Positions 1-7,762 of a DNA stretch of 15,188 nt are shown piece by piece. Origin of the DNA: CAZUQP01 sp964484285. Its GTDB lineage: Bacteria; Pseudomonadota; Gammaproteobacteria; DSM-16500. Location of the stretch: positions 1-15,188 of the forward strand of contig CAZAEO010000051.1 in the NCBI GenBank assembly GCA_964484285.1, given 5' to 3'. The notes under the pieces are model-generated. The model was not told where the DNA came from, searched no databases, and saw nothing but the letters and a program-made list of their open reading frames with translations. The position numbers were made by a program, and so were the translations under genes. How positions within the stretch are numbered: position 1 is the first letter of the stretch; each line of letters opens with the position of its first letter.

Positions 1-149
1 CGTACAGGTGAGTACTGTCTCGCTAAAAAAGCAGGAAAAAAAATTCTTATCTTCAATACATTAGCCCTTCTCGCTACGGTTACAACTGCCAAATTTAGGA
101 TCATACCACATTCTTATCATTTCTATAAATTTTTGTACAAATCAACCTC

Positions 150-186
150 ATTCTTAAGCAAATATTAAGTTTACTTCATGTAAACT
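150..186 (+). promoter_or_regulatory. PmrA-box-like site with possible -10, upstream of the ankyrin gene
   Basis: At 153-169 the plus strand reads CTTAAG, five bases, then ATTAAG. This matches the tandem CTTAAT-N5-CTTAAT layout known for PmrA response-regulator boxes, which drive dot/icm and effector genes in Legionella and Coxiella. The minus strand also fits (CTTAATATT, two bases, CTTAAGAAT, at 169-150), because TTAA is self-complementary. A weak -10 candidate, TAAACT, lies at 181-186 and is preceded by TG. The box then covers the -35 position, as expected for an activator of this type. An AGGA ribosome-binding site at 249-252 sits 7 bases before the ATG at 260. Nothing else is recognisable in 1-259. 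The box is seen directly; its function is inferred. Confidence 0.45.
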
Positions 187-259
187 GTTTAAACAATTTT
201 CTTGTAAATAGCAAGATATAAAACAAAGCGAGAGCGTTTAAAGATAACAGGAAACACTT

Positions 260-3200
260 ATGCAACGAACATCTCCCCCAGCGAATTTTTCTATTTCCAC
301 AGAACCCTATGACAAGGCTGTTGCTGCTTGTTTTGCTCAACCCGTGACTTTCGGAATAGCAGAATTGCTAAAAGCGGCGGAAGCGGAAGATGTGAATAAA
401 ATAAAAGAAATACTTCAGTCTCAGGTGGGAAAACCGCCACGAGAAATCTATATCTTTCTGACTCAACTCGAAAAAGCGCGAAATCCACAAGGCTATAATT
501 TCTTTGTCCTTTTGCATGCTCCTTGCGAGAAAGGAACAAAAATAATATCCTCATCTTTTATGAATGCGTCAGTGTTTCAATTGATTATGGAACTCGCGAC
601 GGAGGCTTCGAAGGCTTCGCAAAGAGATGAGCAAAAAGAAAATAACTTTTCATTGATCACCTGGAAAATTTACTGTTCACAGCAAGTAAAGAAGGTTTTT
701 CTGCGCGAACGCATTCACGCCGCTCTTTTTTCAGGACAATGGTCAAAAGCAAAAATAGCATTAGACGAATACTTTCGTACTAACAAGGTTATGCTCTATG
801 AATGGTTTAAGTTAATCATTGAAAATAATGGCGCAACAACGTTGCGATGCTTACTTGAAGTGATTCAGAAAAATCCTTACATCCAGGTGCAGCACGTTGA
901 TCAAGAAACGCAAGAAACGGTATGGCATGTCGTCGCAAAATCAGGCAGGCATGAATTGATTGGCGTGCTCGAGGAGTATGAAAAACAGAGATTAATCCCG
1001 AACCGGATGCAGCAAGATCACTATGGTAATCTTCCTCTGCATTGGGCTGCTCTCACCGGCCGAAAATCTCTTGTAAACTATTTTATCTCTTGTGATACAT
1101 CGACTCTTCATGCAACGAACAACTATGGAGATACCCCTGTAATACTTGCACATTACGGTGAACAAATCACATTGAGCACTGATCATAAAGAGCAGTATCA
1201 ACAAATGATACCTGTGCTTTCATCTCAAGCACAGACAAATAATATGGCGCAATCAAGAAGTGCTTCCAGCGCAATTGAAGAAAAAAATGACAGGCGAGCC
1301 ATAGAAATGCCTCTGGAGCTCTCTCTCTTAATCGCTTCATATGCTCTTTCTTCTCAATGTGATATGAAGAAAAACCCTAAAGAACCAGCCAATGATATTT
1401 TACCCAACCTTCCTGTCATAGAACCCAGCATTTATGTGATAGAAGAGATCAGGAAAGCATTTAAATGTGAGATGCCCACCTTTTATGGGCAGCTTCTTCA
1501 TTCATTACAAGCAACAGATAGACAAAAAGATTCTCCCTCTCATTGGCAGCATCAACAGTTACCGCATGTTTTGGCTAGAAAGGATGAGCAAAATACCGAT
1601 CTACGCATTCAATTCGTCTATCGTTTAGTATACTCAAGCAAACTCGCCGCTGAGCGATCCTCCGACCAGTCAACAAACATTCAAGCTAGTCTAAAAGAAT
1701 TCATTAAACAATTCACGGAAAAACAAATAACGCTTGCATTTTTAGCGCAGTTGACGATTTTGCGCGATGATAACAATTCTCCCCTAATCTCAGATAGATT
1801 GCCCCAAGAGCTCAACGATTATTTTTTCACTAAGAGCTTAGAGCTCTTGGTGAGTCCATTCTATCATTTTATAACAGCTAATTACCCATCCGAGACGAAG
1901 GCAACGTATTTAAATCGTTTCTTCAACATGTGGGGAAATTCTAGCCCTTCAACTTTAAAAGAGCAAATAAAACCCCTATTCTTTTTTGCTTTATCGTTCT
2001 CGCAACCAAAGGAAACCTTAGAAAAGATAATAGAAATGGCGCTTTCTAAAGAAGATTTAAAATATATATTTAGATCGACAATTCAGTTTGCAGGTGTCTC
2101 GTACTCTATGCTGCATGCAGCGTTTATGGCAAATCAAAAAGATAAAAAAAATTCAGAAATTATTGCATATCTATTAGAAAACATGGAATTGTTCGGTCAT
2201 CCGTTAAGATCCGTTATTTCTTCTCAAGAAAAAGATATGATAGAAATAGTATATAAAAATAATTTTATTTTTGATGCGGATCATTTAACTACTCTTCTTC
2301 TTTTGGCTCTTGATCAAGGCAATTTGGCGATGATCAAATTTTTACTTGATCGTGGTGCTTGCTTAGATAGAACTATTCCGGATGATTTCTACAATCGCTC
2401 TGATGATGAATTACGGAATATTCCTTTGTTTCAGGTCATACATTCTTACGATCAGGCCGCATTTGCATTTATGGTTACCATTACGCCACTATTGCAGAAC
2501 AAGGAACCGACCGATAAATATAAGAAATTATTTGAAACTCTTTTAAGATATTCAATAAAAGAAAATGCAGGAGCAATTGTCACAGTGCTTTCTCATTTTG
2601 ATCCTGATTTATTTCAATCCTTGTTAGTCACCATGGAGGATAGAGAAAAAAATACCTTGTTGCACTACGCTGCCACCTATGCTCATCCTAGTTTATTTAT
2701 TTTTTTAATGGCACAAGGCGCATCTCTCAAAAAAATAAACACTGCTGGCAAGAGCCCGCTATACATCATTAATGAAAGAAAAGATATAGAATTATTCATG
2801 CGTTATTTTCAGCAAGAAATGGAGGCTACAGGCGAGCCGGGCTTATTGACCCATTTTAGAATGGCTTATTTTGTCTGCACAATTCTGCAGGACGATAGGG
2901 GCGCGCTAACAGAATTGCTCATCCAAGATAAAACATTGGCGACTGCTGAAATCGATGATCAGGGAAATCAAGCGCTTCATTATTTGTCTCATCCAAGCGC
3001 AGGACGTAAAAAAAACGGTGAGGAAATCACAAGGTGTTTAATCGAGGCGGGGGACTGCAATTCGTACAACAACAAAGGAATGACGGCTTTTTTGATGGCT
3101 GCCCGTTATGCAAATTGGTGGACATTAGAACGCATTCTTACCTATTCTCCTGAGGCAATACAGGATCGCGATTTTTTACAAAACCAGAATGCATTATTTT

Positions 3201-4447
3201 TGCTTTACAGTAATAATAATGAAATCAATTCAGATAATGAAAATAAGGAAAAGACACATCAAATTTTGATGAAAAAAAATAAAGATTTACTTGTAGAACA
3301 TAATGTGAAAAATAATGAATGTATTCTGCACTGTGCGGCTATAAACAACAATTATTCTTTTATTCCATTTCTTGTCTCAGCTCTAGGGGAGTATTTTTTG
3401 GAGAAAAGTTTTGAAACATTCTCTATTAATAACGATTTGACAAGAAATTTTGAAAACGCAACATTCTTTTATTACTTAGGCCCTTTTAATTCATTGGAAT
3501 CAAAAGATGACAAGGATAAAAGTAAATACATGCTGGATGCATTTATCAAATTAGGAAAATATGACGATCAACAGCTTACATCAAAGTTCATTTGGCTTCA
3601 GTTGAGTGAAGATGAAAAAAAACTTCTCAAACAATGTTACAAAACAGCAAAAGACCAGTTGGCCAATTTTATTAATACTGTTGATCGGGATGGGCATACT
3701 GCTCTTTATCTAGTATTGGAAAAGACATTAGAGAAAATAAACAAAATAAAAAACCAAGCCGATGAAACTAATATGATGCAGATAGACTTGTTCATTTCTG
3801 ATCTTGCGTCACAGATACTGGACACAGTAAAGAGCTTGCTTGACGCAGGGGCTAATGCGAGTGACCCATCTATTGATGGGCTTATCGAACAGTTTCCTTG
3901 GATCACAAAAGGAAAATTACAAGAACAATTCCAGCATGCTAAATTAAATCATCAAACATTGTGTTTAACAACTGTTTCTGCTCATCCTGAACAAGATGCT
4001 TCTCGGGATTCTTTGTACGATGAAAAAGAAGATGAACAGATGCGGAATTCTTCTTCCTCTATGAATTTAGATATGAATTCAGACATGCCAGTGGCACTCG
4101 GGATGAGTGATGCCGAGATACAAGCAGCTATATACGCAGAAGCACAATTTTTTTCGCAGCAGAAATCTTCTTCTACTTCTTCTATTTCAATAAGATCTTC
4201 TTTGTTTTATCCTACTCATTCGAGCTCGAATGTTTGCTCTTCAACGGATGAGTTCAAGCAACCGTCACAAAAAAGAACTCATAGCAATATGACTTTGTTG
4301 GATAGCACGAGCGCAACGGTTGGGACAATCCAACCCCAAGTGAAAAGATCCAAACAGATGGCAACTTTCGATGAGGCCGATACTGACATGCATGATGATG
4401 AGGAGAGTCATTCAAGTCAGCAACAACGAAGAAATAAACCCTGTTAA
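260..4447 (+). CDS. Large ankyrin-repeat protein, candidate secreted effector
   Basis: This 1395-residue protein has no signal peptide or membrane segment that I can see. Degenerate ankyrin repeats are scattered along it, near residues 214-245, 253-300 (with GNLPLHWAALTGR), 612-647, 676-706 (LALDQGNLAMIKFLLDRGA), 794-855 (NTLLHYAATYAHP), 899-970, 1018-1045 and 1142-1200, the last interrupted by a long charged insert. Residues about 349-366 (MPLELSLLIASYAL) resemble an F-box core. The last 150 residues are low-complexity and Ser/Gln-rich, with basic clusters at 1338-1339 and 1362-1365, a weak ubiquitin-interacting-motif-like helix at 1282-1297, and an acidic block DDEES about 14 residues from the C-terminus, like the E-block of Dot/Icm substrates. 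The start is supported by AGGA 7 bases upstream. The gene stands alone, and its stop is 8 bp from the end of a convergent gene. Ankyrin content is clear; effector status is inferred. Confidence 0.85.
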   Translation: MQRTSPPANFSISTEPYDKAVAACFAQPVTFGIAELLKAAEAEDVNKIKEILQSQVGKPPREIYIFLTQLEKARNPQGYNFFVLLHAPCEKGTKIISSSFMNASVFQLIMELATEASKASQRDEQKENNFSLITWKIYCSQQVKKVFLRERIHAALFSGQWSKAKIALDEYFRTNKVMLYEWFKLIIENNGATTLRCLLEVIQKNPYIQVQHVDQETQETVWHVVAKSGRHELIGVLEEYEKQRLIPNRMQQDHYGNLPLHWAALTGRKSLVNYFISCDTSTLHATNNYGDTPVILAHYGEQITLSTDHKEQYQQMIPVLSSQAQTNNMAQSRSASSAIEEKNDRRAIEMPLELSLLIASYALSSQCDMKKNPKEPANDILPNLPVIEPSIYVIEEIRKAFKCEMPTFYGQLLHSLQATDRQKDSPSHWQHQQLPHVLARKDEQNTDLRIQFVYRLVYSSKLAAERSSDQSTNIQASLKEFIKQFTEKQITLAFLAQLTILRDDNNSPLISDRLPQELNDYFFTKSLELLVSPFYHFITANYPSETKATYLNRFFNMWGNSSPSTLKEQIKPLFFFALSFSQPKETLEKIIEMALSKEDLKYIFRSTIQFAGVSYSMLHAAFMANQKDKKNSEIIAYLLENMELFGHPLRSVISSQEKDMIEIVYKNNFIFDADHLTTLLLLALDQGNLAMIKFLLDRGACLDRTIPDDFYNRSDDELRNIPLFQVIHSYDQAAFAFMVTITPLLQNKEPTDKYKKLFETLLRYSIKENAGAIVTVLSHFDPDLFQSLLVTMEDREKNTLLHYAATYAHPSLFIFLMAQGASLKKINTAGKSPLYIINERKDIELFMRYFQQEMEATGEPGLLTHFRMAYFVCTILQDDRGALTELLIQDKTLATAEIDDQGNQALHYLSHPSAGRKKNGEEITRCLIEAGDCNSYNNKGMTAFLMAARYANWWTLERILTYSPEAIQDRDFLQNQNALFLLYSNNNEINSDNENKEKTHQILMKKNKDLLVEHNVKNNECILHCAAINNNYSFIPFLVSALGEYFLEKSFETFSINNDLTRNFENATFFYYLGPFNSLESKDDKDKSKYMLDAFIKLGKYDDQQLTSKFIWLQLSEDEKKLLKQCYKTAKDQLANFINTVDRDGHTALYLVLEKTLEKINKIKNQADETNMMQIDLFISDLASQILDTVKSLLDAGANASDPSIDGLIEQFPWITKGKLQEQFQHAKLNHQTLCLTTVSAHPEQDASRDSLYDEKEDEQMRNSSSSMNLDMNSDMPVALGMSDAEIQAAIYAEAQFFSQQKSSSTSSISIRSSLFYPTHSSSNVCSSTDEFKQPSQKRTHSNMTLLDSTSATVGTIQPQVKRSKQMATFDEADTDMHDDEESHSSQQQRRNKPC

Positions 4448-4455
4448 CATTGAAC

Positions 4456-5463
4456 CTACGGTGCATGCTGTGGAATAAGATTTTCGGATTTTAAAGCATC
4501 CCATAAGCTATCAGGTAAATCCATTTTCGCATAAGCGATATTTTTTCGCATCAATTCAGGAGATGCGGCACCAACCACTACCGATGCAACTGCAGAATGT
4601 CTTAATGGAAATTGAATAGCTACGGCGGGTAAGGGTACATGATAGGCGGCGCACACTTCTTCAATTTTTCGTACACGTTGTAAAATAGATTTTGCAGCTT
4701 TTCGATGGTTAAAGTAAGCATCTTTGATTGCGCCAGTTGCTAATATTCCAGAAGCATAAGGCCCGGCGAGTAAAATAGAAATCTGTTTTTTTCGGCACGT
4801 TTCCATAAAATTATCTAAAGCAGATTGTTCAAGCAGCGTGTAATTGCCTTGTAACATAAAACAGTCGTAATTACCGTGTTGCATTGCTGCATGACACACT
4901 TCCCATTTTTTGACGCCTAAACCGATGGCTTGTACTGCTTTTTCATTGCGTAATTTGTCCAATGCTTTGTAACCGCTCTCGCTATACATTTTGTAATGCG
5001 CTTGAAAAATAGTTTCATCATGAACGATATCATCCAAGTCATGTACCAGTAACATATCAATGCGATGTAAGCCTAATCGTTGTAGACTATCTTCAAACGC
5101 ACGCATGATACCGTCGTAGCTATAATCAAAACGTAAATGAAAAGGAAGTTTGTTCACAAATTTATTTTCAATGGGCAAACGATCATGATGCGCGTACAAA
5201 AGATCGCCGACTTTAGTGGATACAATATAACTATCACGCGGATAGATTCGCAACGTATCGCCTAAACGTCTTTCACTTAAGCCATGTCCATATTCAGGTG
5301 CTGTATCGAAATAACGAATGCCTAAGTTATAGCAGGTTTTGATTGTGTCATTAGCGGCTTCATCTGTGCAGGTATGATATAAATTCCCAATGGATGCACC
5401 GCCAAAAGCAATTTCTGAAATCTGAAGGGTGGTATTACCTAAGCGTCGCATTTTAATTGCCAT
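4456..5463 (-). CDS. Aldo/keto reductase, L-fucose (D-threo-aldose) 1-dehydrogenase type
   Basis: This 335-residue protein is a complete aldo/keto reductase of the TIM-barrel class. Visible active-site residues are D53 and Y58 in FDTAPEYG, K84 in STKVG and H141 in LLVHD. The N-terminal strand (RRLGNTTLQISEIAFGG) and the NAD(P)-binding C-terminal part (VVVGAASPE) are intact. Length and sequence style fit the D-threo-aldose/L-fucose 1-dehydrogenase and pyridoxal 4-dehydrogenase branch, which oxidises the sugar C1 to a lactone. The start overlaps the end of the upstream L-fuconate dehydratase gene by 25 bp, and a GAGG site lies 6 bases before the ATG, so the two are probably translationally coupled. 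Fucose as substrate is inferred mainly from that neighbour. D-arabinose or L-galactose is also possible. The soluble enzyme would act in the cytoplasm. Confidence 0.85.
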   Translation of the reverse strand: MAIKMRRLGNTTLQISEIAFGGASIGNLYHTCTDEAANDTIKTCYNLGIRYFDTAPEYGHGLSERRLGDTLRIYPRDSYIVSTKVGDLLYAHHDRLPIENKFVNKLPFHLRFDYSYDGIMRAFEDSLQRLGLHRIDMLLVHDLDDIVHDETIFQAHYKMYSESGYKALDKLRNEKAVQAIGLGVKKWEVCHAAMQHGNYDCFMLQGNYTLLEQSALDNFMETCRKKQISILLAGPYASGILATGAIKDAYFNHRKAAKSILQRVRKIEEVCAAYHVPLPAVAIQFPLRHSAVASVVVGAASPELMRKNIAYAKMDLPDSLWDALKSENLIPQHAP

Positions 5464-6752
5464 GCAGCACCTCGTAAAAAATCATAATGCGCAAGAGATG
5501 CGGGTTTTATGGTGATGCTGTAGCCTGGCAATGTGGGCGGCATATAACAACCTTTTTTGATTTTTACTGGATCAAAAAAATGTTCATGCAAATGATCTAC
5601 ATATTCCAACACGCGATTTTCAAGTGATGCAGAAATGCAAATAAAATCGACCATGGCAAGATGTTGTACGTGTTCGCATAAGCCAACGCCTCCTGCATGC
5701 GGGCAAACTGGAATGTTAAATTTAGCTGCCATTAACAAAACCGCTAAAATTTCATTGACCCCACCTAGTCGACAACTGTCAATTTGACAGACATCAATCG
5801 CCTGCGCTTGAAAAAATTGTTTAAACAAAATTCGATTTTGGCAGTGTTCGCCGGTTGCAACGCGAATAGGATGAATATTTTTTCGAATAGTTGCATGTCC
5901 TAAGACGTCATCAGGGCTAGTCGGTTCTTCTATCCACCATGGATTGAATGGAGCCAGTTGTTTCATCCATTCTATAGCGGTATTCACATCCCATTTTTGA
6001 TTGGCATCAATCATTATTTTAAAATCAGGCCCAACAATATCGCGTACCACGTGAAGGCGGCGAATATCATCTGCTAAATGAGCGCCCACTTTTAATTTTA
6101 AATATTTCCAGCCGGCATTCACTAATTCCTGACATAAGCGTTTTATTTTGTCATCCGAATAACCTAGCCAGCCGGCGGAAGTTGAATAAGCGGGATAGCC
6201 ATGTTCCAATAAATAGTTTATGCGCTCTGATTTTCCAGGCGCATTTTTTTGTAATAATGCGATCGCTTCATCTGGAGTGATCGCATCAGTGATATAACCG
6301 AAATCAACGCAACGAACGATTTCTTCAGGCGTCATGTCGGAAAGCAATTGCCATAATGGTTTTTTTACGCTTTTTGCCCATAAATCCCAAACAGCATTAA
6401 CGACAGCCGCAGTTGCTAAATGGATAACACCTTTTTCTGGGCCAATCCAGCGTAACTGACTATCGCTTATCGTGAAATAACGCCACCATGCGCCCATCTG
6501 TTGCGTGATATCGGCAAGCGTGCTACCTACAATCAAATGTTTTAATGCATTGATTGCGGCAACACAAATTTCATTGCCGCGTCCAATGGTAAATGTGAGA
6601 CCATGACCTTCTAATCCTGCTTGATTTGTTTTTAAAATAACATAAGCGGCAGAGTAATCAGGATCGATATTCATGGCATCTGACCCGGCTAATTCGCGGG
6701 ATGTGGGAAAACGAATATCTTTGACTTCAAGGTCGATGATATTAATTGACAT
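5439..6752 (-). CDS. fucD: L-fuconate dehydratase (enolase superfamily)
   Basis: The enzyme dehydrates L-fuconate to 2-keto-3-deoxy-L-fuconate using Mg2+. The 437-residue protein has the capping domain (about 1-150) and the mandelate-racemase-type barrel. The full catalytic set is visible: the KLK pair K219/K221, metal ligands D249 (MIDAN), E275 (WWIEEP) and E302 (GEHCQ), the D325/H352 dyad (QIDSCRLGG, PHAGG) and E383. As I remember the Xanthomonas L-fuconate dehydratase, these lie one residue further along than its K218/K220, D248, E274, E301, D324, H351 and E382, which supports an isofunctional call. The start has AAGGGA 8 bases upstream. A promoter candidate lies in the 119-bp gap behind the PAS-LuxR regulator gene, and the reductase gene overlaps its 3' end. 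Related galactonate-type activities are possible but less likely. Confidence 0.92.
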   Translation of the reverse strand: MSINIIDLEVKDIRFPTSRELAGSDAMNIDPDYSAAYVILKTNQAGLEGHGLTFTIGRGNEICVAAINALKHLIVGSTLADITQQMGAWWRYFTISDSQLRWIGPEKGVIHLATAAVVNAVWDLWAKSVKKPLWQLLSDMTPEEIVRCVDFGYITDAITPDEAIALLQKNAPGKSERINYLLEHGYPAYSTSAGWLGYSDDKIKRLCQELVNAGWKYLKLKVGAHLADDIRRLHVVRDIVGPDFKIMIDANQKWDVNTAIEWMKQLAPFNPWWIEEPTSPDDVLGHATIRKNIHPIRVATGEHCQNRILFKQFFQAQAIDVCQIDSCRLGGVNEILAVLLMAAKFNIPVCPHAGGVGLCEHVQHLAMVDFICISASLENRVLEYVDHLHEHFFDPVKIKKGCYMPPTLPGYSITIKPASLAHYDFLRGAAWQLKCDA

Positions 6753-6788
6753 GGTTTTAGTCCCTTATAGATTTGATCTGTTTTTTTA

Positions 6789-6830
6789 TTTATGTAATAA
6801 ATCCTTGCTTGTGCCAATAGTGTGGCCAAT
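6789..6830 (-). promoter_or_regulatory. Candidate promoter and direct-repeat operator for the fucD gene pair
   Basis: On the minus strand, TTGGCA (6817-6812) and CATAAA (6794-6789) are separated by 17 bases, a reasonable sigma-70 -35/-10 pair that would start transcription about 30 bases before the dehydratase ATG at 6752. On the plus strand, GCCAAT occurs twice (6813-6818 and 6825-6830) with a 12-base period, and one copy overlaps the -35. Such spacing would suit a regulator binding across the -35. Position and spacing are seen; binding is inferred. Confidence 0.4.
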
Positions 6831-6871
6831 TTAGGCTATGAATTCAACAAGATAGAGTTTAATAAATAAGG

Positions 6872-7603
6872 TTATTTTTCTAAAAGCGCAGAGACATGCA
6901 TATCTTCATAGTTAAAAATATTCTTGGGAATGAAATCAATCCATCCAGTTTCAATGGCTTTTTCGATAAGGTCTGATTTGGTATGGCATGACCATTTGTT
7001 TTTTATATTTTGGAGATAATATTCCACTGTTCTTTTGGAGAGGCGAAGAATAGTTGCAATCTGCGTCATTGTTTTTCCTCTTATTAAATAAAACATGCAT
7101 TCTATTTCTCGCGCAGATAATTTTTGGCAATCAATTGGCTCAACTATTTTGTAACTTCTCTGATCCGGATTTTTATTTTTCCTAAAACGTTTATCAGATT
7201 GTGCAATGGCTGTGCTTATTTTGAGTAACATTGAGCGTGACACAACGGTTCCATGCGCAATCACATTAAAATGACCTGCTACATCTTTAAAGGGTGCTTT
7301 TGAAGTTAATATTGTGACTATTTCATTATTCGCGTATGGATGAATATCAAGTAACTTTATCACCGCATTTGATTTGACTACTTCTTGATTTTGTTTTTCG
7401 TGAACATCTGCATATTCACTGACTTTACACGGTGCATTTTTAAAAGCAAGACCTGTCACATCTTCTTTGTTTTTGAATCCGAGTAAAGAAGAAAAAGCCT
7501 GATTGACATAAATATAGTTTCCGGTGAGATCCATACAAACAATAAAACCGGGAAGTTGGTTGATTATATTTTCATAACAGTGGGCGCAATGCATTGATTT
7601 CAT
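6872..7603 (-). CDS. PAS-LuxR family transcriptional regulator
   Basis: This 243-residue protein has an N-terminal PAS sensor domain (about 10-125, with LPGFIVCMDLTGNYIYVNQAF and the following LLGF helix) and a C-terminal LuxR/FixJ-type helix-turn-helix (about 160-220: LSAREIECMFYLIRGKT, then IATILRLSKRTVEYYLQNI). This arrangement is common in Legionella and Coxiella. It lacks a phospho-receiver domain, so it would sense a ligand or redox state directly in the cytoplasm. A CAHC pair (residues 6-9) just before the PAS domain could matter for sensing. The start lacks a good ribosome-binding site, and a perfect TATAAT lies only 10 bases upstream (7619-7614), so the mRNA may be nearly leaderless. 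An alternative ATG is at residue 4. It precedes the dehydratase on the same strand and diverges from the U-box-like gene, so either or both may be targets. Confidence 0.88.
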   Translation of the reverse strand: MKSMHCAHCYENIINQLPGFIVCMDLTGNYIYVNQAFSSLLGFKNKEDVTGLAFKNAPCKVSEYADVHEKQNQEVVKSNAVIKLLDIHPYANNEIVTILTSKAPFKDVAGHFNVIAHGTVVSRSMLLKISTAIAQSDKRFRKNKNPDQRSYKIVEPIDCQKLSAREIECMFYLIRGKTMTQIATILRLSKRTVEYYLQNIKNKWSCHTKSDLIEKAIETGWIDFIPKNIFNYEDMHVSALLEK

Positions 7604-7678
7604 GGCTTATTTTATTATAAAACGTACAGAATTTAATATTATAATCAATTTTTAAATAATAGGAAATGAGAACTGGAC

Positions 7679-7739
7679 TACGGTATTAAGTACGGTATTT
7701 TGACTTATTTTTTAAAAGTATGCTTTCCACTTCTAAAAA
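7679..7739. promoter_or_regulatory. Direct and inverted repeats in the divergent regulator/U-box gene gap
   Basis: The 159-bp gap between the two divergent genes holds TACGGTATT twice (7679-7687 and 7691-7699), three bases apart, immediately followed by a -35-like TTGACT (7700-7705). Downstream is an imperfect inverted repeat: 11-base arms at 7709-7719 and 7729-7739 with one mismatch and a 9-base loop. No -10 has good spacing to TTGACT; TATGCT at 7719-7724 is only 13 bases away. The repeats look like operator sites, possibly for the divergent PAS-LuxR protein. This role is inferred. Confidence 0.4.
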
Positions 7740-7750
7740 TAAATAATGAT

Positions 7751-7758
7751 TAAGGAGG
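7751..7758 (+). promoter_or_regulatory. Perfect 8-base Shine-Dalgarno before the U-box-like gene
   Basis: TAAGGAGG at 7751-7758 matches the full anti-Shine-Dalgarno end of 16S rRNA and lies 4 bases before the ATG at 7763. It fixes that start and is the strongest ribosome-binding site in the window. Confidence 0.75.
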
Positions 7759-7762
7759 CGTT

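Noticed and set aside
1..168. Reading frame open from the left edge to a TAA at 166-168 (55 codons), possibly the end of an upstream gene.
   Set aside because: It is short, has no recognisable family feature, and such openness can arise by chance in one of six frames. It also runs into the PmrA-like box.
7630..7650. TTTAATATT near the regulator start as a second PmrA box.
   Set aside because: Only one half-site matches; the second half is poor, and AT-rich DNA gives such matches easily.
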